A DNA stretch of 64,000 nucleotides from Favolaschia claudopus (Eukaryota; Basidiomycota; Agaricomycetes; Agaricales; Mycenaceae): NCBI GenBank assembly GCA_037176885.1, contig JAWWNJ010000004.1:1364001-1428000 (forward strand), read 5' to 3'. The notes under the pieces are model-generated. The model saw nothing but the letters and a program-made list of their open reading frames with translations. It was not told the origin of the DNA and made no database searches. Positions 14,083-26,298 of this stretch are shown here, piece after piece. Positions within the stretch are counted from its first letter, which is position 1, and every line of letters begins with the position of its first letter. Made by a program: the position numbers and the translations under genes.

Positions 14083-17000
14083 ATGAGCAACTCGACCGCT
14101 TGTCCCGTGAAAACAGCAGAGACGCCGCCTTCTCTTTTTCAGAATGGCAATCTGGTTTTTCAAGGTACGTCTACGAAATACCGTGACAATTATTCAAGCT
14201 CATCGAATTTCAGCGCATCATGTCCGTTCCCAAGCTGATCCCTCTGAACCTTTCTGACTTGTTGCGGCACTCAGGTTGGCTGGATTATTGCGGGGTTCTT
14301 CACTGTCGTCGCAACGATTACCTCTCTGTGGCTCGTTAACAAGCACCTCATGTGGTACACCAATGTGCGGCAGATTTTCCTCATTGTTCATGGCGTGCGT
14401 GATGAGATAAATTTTTCCTTCAGAAAAAAGAACAACGCTACATCGTACGACTGCTGTTTATGGTTCCACTATACGCCATCATCAGTCTTGCATCGTATCT
14501 TTGGTGGGTATGTAGCTTTTAACATCTCCTGATGTTCCGGGGTCAGTTTCACACCGTTTTAGAGCCATTCCACCCCGCTTCTTCTCATTCGCGATGGATA
14601 CGAGTCTACCGTGTTAACAGCATTCTTCTACCTTCTCCTCACATATCTTTCGCCAAATCCAGATGATCAGAAGGCTATCTTTCACAAAGTCGGTCTATCA
14701 CGAGCAGCCGATGCTGAGGCCATTGCGAACGGTAAAGAGCCCAGGAAGTGGATGTTCCCTCTAGGGTTTATCAAGGCTAAACCCGCTGTAAGTCTGTTCC
14801 CTTGCATATTATGAACCTCCTTGCCGACCATGACCGTCAGGATGGTTGTAAGTATATTCCCGTGGATATCATCAACATCCTTGCCGACCATCGATGCCCC
14901 CAGTGTACTTTCTCCAGCTCATGAAGTATGGAGTGCTGCAGTATTGTGTGATTCGGCCCACGTAACTCTTCGGCTTTGGATATCTAAACGGTTCTCATCA
15001 ATTTCTAGCACTACTTTGGCCGCTGTCGTACTAAATTACATTGGCTGGTATTGCGAAGGCAGTTTCAGCCCGCGGTTTGCATACATCTATGTACGATCTT
15101 TGCTCTATCTCTTCATCCCTTGGCCCTGACCCGAGTTGCGATCCAGATCCTCGCTATAGTATCGATATCTGTGTCCATCGCCATGTACTGTTTGATACAG
15201 CTGTACATCCCGGTTTCGGCCTACCTTGCCCCGCAGAAGCCTCTGATGAAGCTCTTCGCCATCAAGGCTGTTGGTGGGTTGTAGAGTTTCCGTCACTGCG
15301 ACGTACTAATGTGTTTGCCCAGTATTCCTTACCTTCTGGCAGGCAACGCTGCTCTCATGTCTGACCCTGTTTGGTGTTGTGAAAGATGTACGTGCCCTGT
15401 CTATCATTCGAGATGAATTCCGACCCAAATTAGACTGAGTACATGACTGCGGAGGACATCAATATCGGAATAGCTGCCTTGGCCGAAACTTTCGAAATGA
15501 TGTTTGTAATGTCATCTTTGTTTTGCGATCAGCGTTAATCTGCAGTTCAGGCTTTTTGGATTCCTCCACTTGAGCGCATTCTCGTATAAACCTTACAAGC
15601 CGTTTCACGATCCCAAGTCTAAGGCACCCCCGCCCACGCCCACGCCTCGACTGCGCGCACTAGGCCATGCCTTCGACTTTCGTGAAACGTTCCGCGAGAT
15701 TCGCGCGGGATGGGGATACATGATAGACAGAATGCGCGGCCGCGAGCCAGCGCCTGACTACGGTGCCAGACGCATCGCACATTACGAAACGGTCTTTGAC
15801 CGGCCAAGACAGCCCAATCTTCCAACAAACAAAGATTCGAAGGACGATGATGAGAAAGAGCTTTTGGCACCGTCGCGTGTTGTGATGGAAACTCCGCCAT
15901 GGCTAGAAATACCGGGACGTGATAGGCGGGAGAAAAGCGAAGCCCTCGAAGTTCAGATCGAGAAGGAACTTGAGCGTCGTGGCTATGGCTCCCGTATGTG
16001 ATGCTATATTCTCTTCACTTAAATCTTCGCTAACCTTGCTTGCCCCAGACATACCCGGCCGTGGGCATATTGGTCCGCCCCACGATCTAGAGGGTCTTCC
16101 CGGGCACAAACCTCAACGGTCTTGGTGGAAGAATATCTATAGTCGCGTGTCTCAATCTGGTCATGACATAGAGGAAGAACCGCGGCTGACTCCCCACCCG
16201 TCGAAACAACGGAAGTCTAAGTCCCGGTCGAAGTCCCGCCATCCTAGGTCGAAAGATTTCGGTGCAGAGAGGAGTCTCCTTTTCGAACACGATAACTACG
16301 ATTTCGACGACCCACCACCGCAACCCATCCTGACCTCGTCCAGACGTCGGGAAGATCGGCATCGCTCACCTCCGCTGGAGGACCAGCTGGACACCCTTGC
16401 TCCTCTGTCTGGTTTCCGAGGTAATCGCAGTTCTCAGCAAACTCGTCCATCGAATCAGCGTGGGTCTGGTCACCCAAATTCATCCCTCCAACCAGCGATG
16501 TCTGTGCCGCCTCCCAGGCCCGGCACTAACCCTATGCAGTCAATTTCGCAGCCTCAATTTGCCCGCTCGGACAGTCTCTTGGGCAGAGTGTTCCCTCCGA
16601 CTGCGAGTAATCCTTCATCTGTGGATCAACATGGCAGCGATAGCGGACGTTCAATGCCTTCGACCTCCGCCCACGGTGCCTCGCCTTACCGGATGACCCC
16701 ACGAGGACGTTTGATTCTCACGACGCCTAAGATATTGGGGAAGCAACCCGAACAGGGCCCTTCACCAACTCGCTACACCCCAGCCCTTTCACATTCACCA
16801 CCTTTTAGGTCGGAGGAAGCGGTTCATTTGATCAGGTCAGGGCCGACATTCCCACAAGGCGAATGGGTGCCCAGGGGCTCGCACACCCGCGACTCTGCGC
16901 TTCCCAATGCCCCTGAACAGGCTCGCACGGATGAAGTGGTTCACTCGATCGCAACAGGGTCCCCTGCCCCTGGTGAATGGGCGCCCAGAGGCTCGCATAT

Positions 17001-17643
17001 TCGCGAGTCCGCGCTGCCTCAACACCAACTAGTCACATCCCCTTCCTCTGATTTCGCAGGAAATTCTTTTGATCCACCCGTCCCCCGACTGCCTGATTTG
17101 ACGCAGAAATCAAATCGGCATAGTAAACCTCAATCACCCACCTCAGGTTTACGTCGGCAGTCTGCCCAGATTTACTCGCCTGACTCTCCCTCTCGTCGAG
17201 GACGTCGTCAGTCTGTTGATGTCATCCCGCAAGTCCCCCAAACGAGTTATACCCCATTATCACGAGTGGAGGACCGCTATGCTGCACGCCGACAATCCGC
17301 TCCTCTTGGTACCACGCCATCTTCACCGCTTTATCACGAGCAGGACCTCCGCCGCGTTGGTTATCAGGTTGAGAACATGAGCAGCGATATCACGCAACCT
17401 GCGCTCTCTGGTACCCTCTTTGGCGAGAAACACCCAATCATAACGTACCCCAGTCGCCAGGATCCTCCAGGACTACCTCAGCTTCCCCACATCCCAACTT
17501 CCACACAGCCATTCTATGACCCGTATCTCCCGGTCGCGGGAAGTTCTTCACGATCTAAGCATCCCCCACCTCGCAGTCAAGACCGGCGGAGAGGAGAGCA
17601 GAGGCCGGGACCATACTATACGACCACCACGAACATACCATGA
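14083..17643 (+). CDS. TMEM184/DUF300 (organic solute transporter alpha-like) membrane protein
   Basis: Seven-helix membrane protein of the Solute_trans_a (DUF300, TMEM184/OST-alpha) family; the transport role is inferred from family only. The start gives MSNSTACPVKTAETPPSLFQ. Spliced exons supply GWIIAGFFTVVATITSLW, QRYIVRLLFMVPLYAIISLA, the tandem WNHSTPLL and DGYESTVLTAFFYLLLTYL, KPRKWMFP-like (EPRKWMFPLGF), YGVLQYCVIRP, the signature segment CLIQLYIPVSAYLAP, and a last helix before FSYKPYKPFHDP. After about residue 420 the protein is a long hydrophilic tail rich in Ser, Pro and Arg, encoded mostly in one exon (about 16050-17643). The tail contains a duplicated unit with EWVPRGSHTRDSALP and EWAPRGSHIRESALP. 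Long tails of this kind occur in other fungal DUF300 proteins. Confidence 0.85.
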
Positions 17644-18113
17644 CACTTACACGACTGCACGACTGAGATGATAATGCACTAATGACTGACTTTTTATCCC
17701 TTGGGTATCATTATTTCCTCATACATAATACGGCTTCGTGTACACGAAGCTTGCGAATACCATTGTATACACATCCATTCTGTATAGCTTATTGAGACCG
17801 TGTGGCACTGTTGACTGCAGACGGGGTTCCAAAGTTTTCCCCTGAAGCAAATCCCACTAATGTAGTATCTGAATCCACCAATCGCCGATTCACCACAACT
17901 GCACGACGGATGCTGAAACACAATCATCCTGACGTGTAACAGCTTCGAGACCTCTTGCCGGGAGCCTGTTGCACAACTAACTTATTCGAAGAACTCAGAA
18001 ATGCCCGCCCACGGAGCGCCTTTGAGTGCCCGCGCCAGTAGCTCATCAATTCGAAGGATATCAAAGCAGCAAGAAACATCCAAGGACTTGATTGAACCAT
18101 TACTGTATCGCAA
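17644..18113. other. Convergent intergenic region
   Basis: 3' flanks of the DUF300 gene and of aldo-keto reductase 1. Nothing recognisable was seen. Confidence 0.5.
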
Positions 18114-19458
18114 TCAACTCTTTACAACTTGCCCTCCGACAACAAGATCCCACCCTAGTTGTGCATACGACCAACCAAATACGGTACCATCACCTTTATT
18201 ATCGAACATCAATAGCGATTTGTGCATGTTGGGCATTTCATGCAGCGCATCGACCAACTTCATCTCTTCTTTTGGAAGGGTGACCAGCTTTTAGATCGGA
18301 TTCAAAGGTTTCTGCCTATGATCTGTAGAGTTAGAGGTGAGCTCACAGTAATATTGGCGAGCATCCGGCCATTATCTTCGCTCTTAGGAATCACAATCGT
18401 GCCCCGCTGAACGGCCCAACTAAGAACCACTTGAGCAGGAGAGGTGTGATTTCTGGTTGCTATAGCCTGAGTCGTGGCGTCCTCCATGAAGATGGTGGAT
18501 CTCCCTGAACGGAACTTAGCCAATGCACTTTATCGATTTGATTAAAGATCACCCAGTGGTGAATATGCCGTGAGAAGAATCCCTTTAGCTTCACAATACA
18601 TCTTGAGTTCTGTCTGAGGATAACATGGATGTGTTTCCACCTGGTTTGTCACGGGTACGATCGAGCAGTGCGGTAGGAGCTCTTCAAGAGTCTTTATCGA
18701 GAAATTCGAAACTCCGATTGACCTGACTTTCTCTACGGGCGCGTGAGAGACACTCCCCCCCAAAAAAGTGAAATCTGACTAGTCTCGAGCAGTTTCTCCA
18801 TTTCCTTCCAAGTCTCTATGAACGTGGGATGCTCCTCAGGACTCAAGACTTTATCTGTAAATCATTCATTACTACTTCTCGTTTGTGGAATGCAGGTACC
18901 TACCGTTCACTACCCCTGCGAAGAAGTTGAGGTACGGGCTCATTAAATAAACAGCACACCTACCCTGAGGCCAGTGAAGAAGATATAAATCAACGTATGA
19001 AAGACCGAGTTTCTCAAAGGACTCCTCGAATGCTTCCTTCACTCTGTGATGGTCTCGGTTCCTGTGCTTGAGGTTTACTGTACGCAGGCGTGTGTGCACC
19101 AGACAAGATTACCCGAGTTTGGTTGTTACATAGATTTCCTCGCGCGGTATGCCAGAATCTCGAATCGCTCTTCCGACCTGCTCTTCATTCGCATATGCAG
19201 AAGCCTTCGAGTATTGAGATCAAAATTTCACCAATCAAAAGGCTTCCAGTGACGAACCGTATCAAAGTGACGGTATCCGCACTACAGATATTCAGTTTTG
19301 TACGAGGCTGAGATCAGGCCCCGCAGTATGACCTTCAAAGCAGATAGGCACATAGTGTCGACTCGTTCTCCACCTCCAGGGCTAGACATCCAACAACCCA
19401 TTCCGACTGAAGGAATCTTGGTTCCGTTGTTTAGATCGAAAGAAGGTACGTTTGCCAT
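18114..19458 (-). CDS. Aldo-keto reductase, tandem copy 1
   Basis: NADPH-dependent aldo-keto reductase of the fungal Gcy1/Ypr1-like (AKR3) type. The start gives [20 protein letters not shown]. The catalytic tetrad is present in spliced frame: Asp in GYRHFDT, Tyr in AYANEEQVG, Lys in VTTKL, and His in LLHWP. Further family phrases are [51 protein letters not shown] and the NADPH-binding [14 protein letters not shown]. The C-terminal exon reads [20 protein letters not shown] and ends GGQVVKS at 18114. Introns are short, and one near the end removes a stop-containing stretch. It lies head-to-tail with a second reductase and then a halogenase, all on the minus strand, so a shared pathway is plausible but unproven. 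The substrate is unknown. Confidence 0.85.
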
Positions 19459-19598
19459 GGTGCACCGACGAAATACGCGCAGAGAGGATGAGAGTTCAGA
19501 GCAACGTGAGATTCAAAGTGATGCCTTTGCAGATCGTCGGGCCGGCGCCCGTTACTGTACACGGAATATTCCGAACAATTCCTGCTTTCCACGACTGT

Positions 19599-21058
19599 TC
19601 ATTGAGTCCGATTCTGGACCACGATGCCGCCTTTCGACATATTCCAGCCCAACCATTCATACGTCCACCCATAGACGCTGCCTATCGAAGCCATGTCATA
19701 TATGATCAAACAGTGAGAGCAAAAATGTATACGTACCGTCATCGGCATGAAATTCCACCAAGGATCTATGCATACCTGGTAGCACATGGAACGCACTAAT
19801 CTCTTGCATGTCTTCCACGGACAATTTCACCAGCTAGTCTCGGGAGTCAGCATGACCATCGAAGATAGTCGCTTTCCGAATCGTTACAGAGATGTTGGCC
19901 AGCATTCTGGTCTCGTCTTCACTCTTGGGAATTACAGCGGTTCCTCTTTGAACTCCCCAGCTCAAAACGATCTGGGCCGCAGTCACGTTGTATTTTTCAG
20001 CGAGATGACGAAAAAGAGACTGATCGGGGAAGAAAGTTTTCGATCTGCCTAGCCAAAAATAAATCAAGGAGCGAAGGAAACGAAAGATATCAACAACCTA
20101 AGGGGGAGTACGCCGTGAGTAGGATACTTTTGGCCTCACAGTATGCCTGGAGGTCTTCCTGGGGGTAACATGGATGAAGCTCCACTTGATTTACGACCGG
20201 AATGACGGTGCATTGCGAGAGAAGCTCGTCAAGTGTCTTGATTGAAAAATTGGAGACTCCAATTGCCCTGACTCTTTCTACCTTTCATTAGGCGTGTTGA
20301 AGAAGCGGATTAGAGTGACAGAGGTATGACCTGTGTTCAGCAGCTTTTCCATCTCTTTGTAAGTCTCCACGAATGTTGGATGCTCGTCGGGTGGGAGCGC
20401 CATATTTGTGGCATTTATTTGACTGAAATCGACATCTGAAAAGTCAAGATGAGCGAGTAAATGGGAGGTAGCCGCATATCATACCTCCCGCGGAAGCCTG
20501 GGGCCAATGCAGAAGATATAGGTCGATATATTCCAGATCAAGCTTTCCGAACGATTCCTCGAATGCATCGTGTACTCGGTGATGGTCGCCATTTCTGATG
20601 CGGGGTGAGTGCGCGGGTGGCGAATAATACAACGAAAACTGTACGCGAGTTTAGTGGTCACATAAAAGTCACTTCTGGGGAGGCCCGAATCTCTAATGGC
20701 ATTGCCGACTTGTTGTTCATTTCCGTAACCAGTGGCCTTTCCTCCCTCAGGTCAGTCAAGAAGTCAGTGGATTCCATGATCAGCTCGCCGTGTCGAAATG
20801 ACGGTATCCGGCCTGCCAGCAGCATACTTGAATATAAATGTTACTCGCAGGTTGGCGCAGTACGAATAGACCTTGATTGCTTTCTGGCACATATCGTACA
20901 CTTGTTTGTCGGTAAAATCACCTCCCCCCATGTAGCAACTTTGGGAGAGGTTTTCAAGATGACGCGCCTCTTCATGGGTAGACAACTGACCCCATTCCGA
21001 CCGAAGGTATCTTAGAACCATTGTTGAGAGCGAACGAAGGAATTTCGGTAGCGTTCAT
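19599..21058 (-). CDS. Aldo-keto reductase, tandem copy 2
   Basis: Second reductase of the same family, 141 bp upstream of copy 1 in the same orientation. The start gives [20 protein letters not shown]. An intron within GMG joins to [18 protein letters not shown], mirroring copy 1. The tetrad is visible: Asp in AGYRHFDT, Tyr in GYGNEQQVG, Lys in VTTKLA, and His in LLHWPQ. It also has [37 protein letters not shown] and RMLANIS, then after an intron [21 protein letters not shown] last exon holds [13 protein letters not shown] and ends at 19599. Several intron positions match copy 1, indicating tandem duplication followed by clear divergence. The catalytic residues are intact, so both copies look functional. 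The substrate is unknown. Confidence 0.85.
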
Positions 21059-21501
21059 GTTTCGGTCAGCAAAGCGAATGAGTGCTTTGGACTAGGACGT
21101 GAGAAAGATCCCATCGATCTGTATACCGCGCCGAAGAGTCAAAGACCAGTGCTAAATGAATGCCCACGGAAAGTTCGTGTTGTGTTGAAGAAGCTGAGAA
21201 ACGGAAAACACGGTCACGGGGTTAAATATTGCTTGTCCATTTTCGGTGACTGCACTCCCGTTACACAGTCCTCCATCACTCCAAAGCTGAATTGGGAGCT
21301 GGCAGGAGAACATGTTTATCCAAATGATCCAGAGTAATGCTATACAAATTCACGATAGCTGCTACAAATGGCGACAATGAAACCCTAATGATGAAAACAG
21401 CTACACGAACACGATGCGAGGAAGAAAGCGGGCGACGATACAGTATTTGCGATACAATTTCCCAGTCCCAATGCGATAAACTGTCCGGAGAATGAAGTGA
21501 A
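21059..21501. other. Spacer between AKR copy 2 and halogenase
   Basis: Upstream region of AKR copy 2 and 3' flank of the halogenase. No gene was recognised. Confidence 0.5.
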
Positions 21502-23931
21502 TTAATCCGCGAGTTCCGGGGTAGACGCCAAAACACTGCTGGGACGTCTGAGACCGAGACTCCCTTTCTCCAGCTTCACAACATAGCCTGCGATGGGCTC
21601 CGATTCGAAATTATTAATTGCATACTCCGCGTGGACAATCCGGCGTGCGTTGATTTTGTTGAGTACCATTCGTGTTTCGGCGACTTCCGAAGCGGAGCGG
21701 TCGCGGTTGTTGAGGCGTTTTTTGGTGGCAGGAGGGTGTTTCTGAGAGGAGAGTGCAATGTGCTCGACGTGAAGGGCTTTCTCGAGAATAGCGGGGTCCA
21801 CGAGCGGAGCAGTAACGTCCAGAAGCTTTTGGCTGATCTGTGGTTGGCTAGCAACACGATGGTGTTCCTCGGGACTAGTCGGACTGAAAAGGTTCACGCA
21901 GAAATCAAGAGATTTCTGCAATTCTGTTTCGGACAGGAGTTTGCCCATGTCTCCAGCTCCCTGGATGACTGAAAAACAGAAGAGCATGAGAAAAGACGTT
22001 GCGTTAAGAGTGAGGAACCGACCCGGCCGCAAGAGGTAGAACGCCCTGTCGAAGTTATCTTCGTTTATATCAGACAATACATCTGCACTTTGAGAGTTCC
22101 GAATCTGCATGTAAGCACTCAAAACCACCACTTGAAATCTACTTCTCGATGAGTTTTATGATAGAGCTAGATAAAGGGTCCCACCTAGTATAGCTAGTCG
22201 ACACGCGCTTTGTATGCCAATCAGCCGCGAAAGATTCAGTGCAATCGCCCCGGATTGAAGCGCATATTGTGGCCGCGGCTGACAGTGCCGAAGTGAGAGC
22301 AAGATGGACTCCCGAAGAAAAGAACGGATCGATCTGTGTGACGATTAGATGATGCGCGGATTTTCTTCAAGTCACTCACGAATGCTAGAAAGAAAAATCT
22401 CAAGTCAGAACATGGAACTAACGGCGAGATGAAGAAGTATGAGCCCACCTCCGGCGTCGCCTATGATTCTAAAGCCACGATCGGCATACAAAGGAGCAGA
22501 GTATGAATAGTCAGTTGCACTTTTAACACTCCCTGTTTGCATCACTGCAGTCCCGAGTAATTTGAGGACACCAGGAGCAAGGCCAATATTGCAGAGGTAG
22601 TGATCCACCGTTTTCGATGCCGAAGGATTGGGCGCGGACGATGAAGAAAAATAGATTTGTTTGGCGTCCTCTTTGATTTTTTCATGGTAGACCTTTTGGT
22701 TCATGACGACGCCAACCGATGTAGTTCCGTTATGCAGAGGTATGAACCATGCCCTACAACTTGATCAAAAAGGTTCAGAAATGAAGAATAAGAACTGACC
22801 ATCCTGACGCATCTAGTCGTCGACACATTATTATAAGGACATCGGAAGACAAGTAGAAGATAGCATACCCGTTAGAGCCTCAAACCAAGGCGACCCTTCT
22901 CTGGCGGTGCCCAACCCATAGGTGCCGGCTTCTTTCCAATAGCCCCAAACGGCGATGTTCTTGAGAGATGAATTGAAATGACGATTCTTCAGATACATGG
23001 TTGACATTACACCTGCGCGTCCGCTGGCGTCAATGAGATGGGTGAATGTCGTGGTGCCTGTGACAACATGCGGTTCCACAGGCTGTTCAGGGATAACGTG
23101 CGTAGTCGTAGTTGGGGATGCAGGAGGAGAAAGCGGGCTGGGCGGAGGGATATGGGACCAGGACGCAGAGATAGGACGTTTGGAATCCGTAGGAGAGAAA
23201 GAAATTGATGTGACTTTGGTTTGCTCGTATACCGATACGCCCGACGAGCGAGCGTGGTTCATCAAGAGGTGATCGAATTCAGAACGGGTCTGGAACGAAT
23301 GATTGAAACCTCCAAGATTTAAGTGCGAGTCAAAGACTCACGACATTGAAAGCGGCATTGTCAGTGCCCAAGGCCATAAAATCGGTGTCTAGATTGTCGT
23401 TAGGAGAAGGCACGCGTCGGAAAGGAAAGACGTACAGCCCTCTCGCTTGAATTGATCTTTTGGAGCCCGTCAGTGCAAGCACACGTTGATACGAATGGCA
23501 CAAAACTTACTGAATTTGATTGCAGACCCAGGCTTGTTGGCCATCAACGGCAGCACCACGATCGACCACAAAATGAAAACTCACCTTGTGGACGAATCCA
23601 TAGTTGGCAAGCTTCGAATCCGCGCCGATGAATCGCATATAGTGGCGAACTGACGGAATCAAGCTTTCGCCGACATGATATCGAGGAAACTTGGCGGCTT
23701 CGAGCACGGTGACGCTGATTCCTTCACGGGCAAGAACAGACGCGGCGTAGGAACCAGCAGGACCTCCTGCAATTGGTCAAGAAGAGATATAGGTCGAACC
23801 GGCTCTACATACCGCCGATAACAAGGACTTGTGTTTTCTAGAGCACAATCTATCCGTCAGTAATGTAAAGAAACGCGTGAGTATTGAATGGACGATGCCT
23901 GAGGAGGTAGGTTGTAGACAGAAGGAGACAT
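21502..23931 (-). CDS. Flavin-dependent halogenase
   Basis: FADH2-dependent halogenase of the fungal secondary-metabolite type, predicted to place chloride or bromide on an aromatic or phenolic substrate. The FAD-binding Rossmann motif [12 protein letters not shown] is followed by [15 protein letters not shown] and the halogenase phrase [16 protein letters not shown]. Splicing restores the diagnostic WxWxIP motif in [18 protein letters not shown]. Later come [23 protein letters not shown] sequence and a long C-terminal region ending ASTPELAD at 21502. Between the two halves is a Pro/Ser-rich loop ([15 protein letters not shown]). The start at 23931 ([14 protein letters not shown]) needs a weak GTTTCT donor and is the least certain point. 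WxWxIP separates halogenases from ordinary flavin monooxygenases. With two reductases beside it, a small tailoring cluster is possible. Confidence 0.88.
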
Positions 23932-24679
23932 GGGGAGAAAGATAACAAAGGAGAGGCCAAGGAGAGGCGGACCAAAGAACAGAGCTTTTATGTCGACATC
24001 CGGATTTGGTCACTTGGTTTCCCGATTTGTTGTCACAGTTTGATGCCCTGGACCTGAATCTCATTCTCTCACCAGAGCACAGAACAAACTCCCGGAAAAG
24101 TACAGTAGAGAGAAACAGCGCAAACCTAAAACGTGAACTAGGCTTTTAGCTCTGCTTCTTCATTGTTACGTCGCTTCCGTCCCACGCGAGGCCACGCGAG
24201 CTGCAATTCAATCTCGCTGTTCTTCACCGCCGGCTATAGCTAGTTTTCAACAGCAATTATGGAATCGCCACGAGCCTGAGTGTCCTTCTTTTCTTCCAGG
24301 CACTACCCACAGTCAACTGTCGAAAATCTTCCGAAGTATAATTGTGCCACCGTCTTTGCGACCCACTGTCCTAAGCCTGAGGATTGTTTGCCAGCTCTGA
24401 TACATGATCCTACACACATTTATCCTCTGGAAGCTACAGACCTTGTCAGCACCGGGTGGACTGAAGTCAGCTCCATTGCCCTTCGGTCGTGTTGTCCGAA
24501 AAGGTACTTACCTCAACCGGCAGAAGCACAGAAAAATCCAAACAATATCGTGAGGGCTTGAATCCGTCCGAGGACATGGTCTTCATGGTGGCCACGAAAA
24601 TCTTCCAGGTGCGCGTAGGATTCACAGTTTGAAGATAATTTCCAATTGTAGCTGGAAAAACCGTCCAAAGGATGCAAGA

Positions 24680-25260
24680 AGGATGAATCTATCGCCCGGT
24701 ACATAGATCCCGCGAGGCCAGTATCGAACGCCACCGAATAATTCGAAACGCTCTGGGCATTGAATGCAACGCAAACCAAACGCGAAAAAGTTTGCGTTGA
24801 AGTTTCATTGCGCCGTAGACAAAGGAGATTGCGCGAATACAGGTGAATCGACCCTGAGTCTGTCTCGGAGCGATCCGAGTCGTGAACCGCACGTTCAACG
24901 ACTGGCCGCCATGGGCAAAGCAACGGATACTAAACCCCACCGAGGACTTCGAATGAGGACTGACTCAGTGACTGGTCCTTCCGCCGTGAACGATGCTCTT
25001 GTGTTAATGTTTCGAGGCCCGAGATCCAGCCATTGTCAAAGGTTCCAGAAACCGAGAACAACGTCAGTACCGCGCGGGATCGGCACGCATGAATTGCCAG
25101 AAGTTTGTATGGTGCCTGCCACTGCCTGGCAAATTGTCGTCGGCAGCGACTGGTGTGACGTTGAATTCCCGTTCGAAATCCGCACGCAGTTCCGCAACTG
25201 TTCTTCGAAACTGCCTTCAATGCGAACACGGTACCGTCCCGTCGACGGCCCTCATACATG
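24680..25260 (-). pseudogene. Possible decayed cytochrome P450 C-terminal fragment
   Basis: Weak evidence. In separate minus-strand frames one can read TIQTSGNSCVPIPRGTDVVL, which resembles the region after the P450 K helix (motif of the type IPVPKGTxV). Some 300 bases further comes RFTCIRAISFVYGAMKL, which resembles a heme-binding Cys followed by the L helix. The pieces are in different frames with stops between them, no FxxGxRxCxG motif is intact, and no ExxR or PERF motif was found. This is an inference from two short resemblances and could be chance. Confidence 0.2.
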
Positions 25261-25664
25261 ACCTAATGTGAGGTGTCTTCATGTACATAACTGTGTAGGT
25301 TTGGTGTAAGTATTGAGGACACATCGATTGATGCTTGATTGCCGGAGCCGGCAGATCCTGCCGATTATTCCTCAAGGCTCATTCTCCGACTCGTCCTGGA
25401 GAGATCCTACTCAATACAATGTTGAATGAGAGTAAAGAGTCCACGAGCATCCTTCTCCCATCCTCTCACCTGTTCTTTATGCCGCCGTTGCGAGTGTCAT
25501 TACTGTAATATACTTACCTGACTGAGCACTACACTTGATCATAAGCGCCCAGAAAACTTTTGCGAGGTCGATGTTTGCTTTGTCCCAAGTGCATGAACTG
25601 GCTCGCACATGCCGCTATTTTGGCTTCCGGAGATTTTTGCACCCTGGTCTTGGCATAACTTCCT

Positions 25665-25755
25665 AATTGGGGCTGCTATATGTTTGGTTGGCGTAGTGGA
25701 CAAACAAACATGCTTATAAACTTTCCGTTTGACTTCCGTTTCAATTCCATGAAGA
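25665..25755 (+). repeat. tRNA-derived SINE-like element, copy 1
   Basis: Contains a perfect Pol III A box TGGCGTAGTGG (25689-25699) and a degenerate B box around 25738-25748 (GTTTCAATTCC). The stretch is similar to one at 63262-63350, sharing GGCGTAGTGG, CAAACAAA and an upstream GGG-TGC-ATA pattern, with nearly equal A-to-B spacing. It cannot fold as a complete tRNA by eye. Confidence 0.4.
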
Positions 25756-25864
25756 CCCACTTGGTCGGGCCTACGGCTGACCCACCTCGCATCTTAATCA
25801 GCCTTGGTTTAAAAAGAACCACTTTCGGGATGAGACCTTGCTTGTCCTTGTTTCCATGCTCAAA

Positions 25865-26298
25865 ATGCCTCTCATCCACATCGTGATGTTCAAATTCAAG
25901 CCTGGCACAAGTGCCACCGCCGCAGAAGATGTATCGTGTCTATTCCATGCACCTGCTTGTTCAAAGTCTGACCAACATGTCCAGGCATGCCAAGCTCTAC
26001 TGGCCTTGAAGGACAGCTGTGTTCACCCAGAATCCAAGAAGCCGTATATCAAATCGGTGACTGGTGGAAAAGACAACTCTCCTGAAGGGCTTCAGGTATG
26101 TTGAAAAAAATGTATGTGTGCTGGATCTAACCCATGCGACAGAAGGGCATCGAATATGCCTTCGTTGTCGAATTCGAGTCAACTGCGGACCGAGACTACT
26201 ATGTAGCCTCAGATCCAGCTCACCAAGCTTTTGTTCAGATGATATCTACCAAGATTGAGATAGCCCAGGCAGTGGATTACAGTCCGGGACAGTTCTAG
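25865..26298 (+). CDS. Dabb (stress-responsive A/B barrel) domain protein
   Basis: Small dimeric alpha/beta-barrel protein of 110 residues in three exons (25865-25930, 25985-26095, 26143-26298). The start MPLIHIVMFKFKPGT is the typical first strand of Dabb proteins, and the conserved HIVMFKFK histidine is present. The middle has KSVTGGKDNSPEGLQKGIEY and the end has YYVASDPAHQAFVQ, with the conserved aspartate-histidine pair of the family. Its role in fungi is mostly unknown; in plants the fold includes olivetolic acid cyclase, a polyketide cyclase. Its position near a halogenase and two reductases makes a biosynthetic role conceivable but unproven, as Dabb proteins are also common as stand-alone stress proteins. 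The start ATG at 25865 was preferred over an upstream in-frame ATG because of the family N-terminus. Confidence 0.85.

Larger units (their letters stand above)
23932..25864. other. Long poorly coding interval between halogenase and Dabb gene
   Basis: About 1.9 kb without a gene I can support. It includes a possible P450-like relic on the minus strand (24680-25260) and a SINE-like repeat (25665-25755), listed separately. The 166-codon plus frame at 24764-25261 has no recognisable motif. Confidence 0.4.

Noticed and set aside
24930..25259. Minus-strand frame starting MYEGRRRDGTVFALKAV, resembling a protein kinase N-lobe
   Set aside because: No glycine loop before it and no catalytic-loop or DFG motif after it in any frame; the resemblance is a single short phrase.
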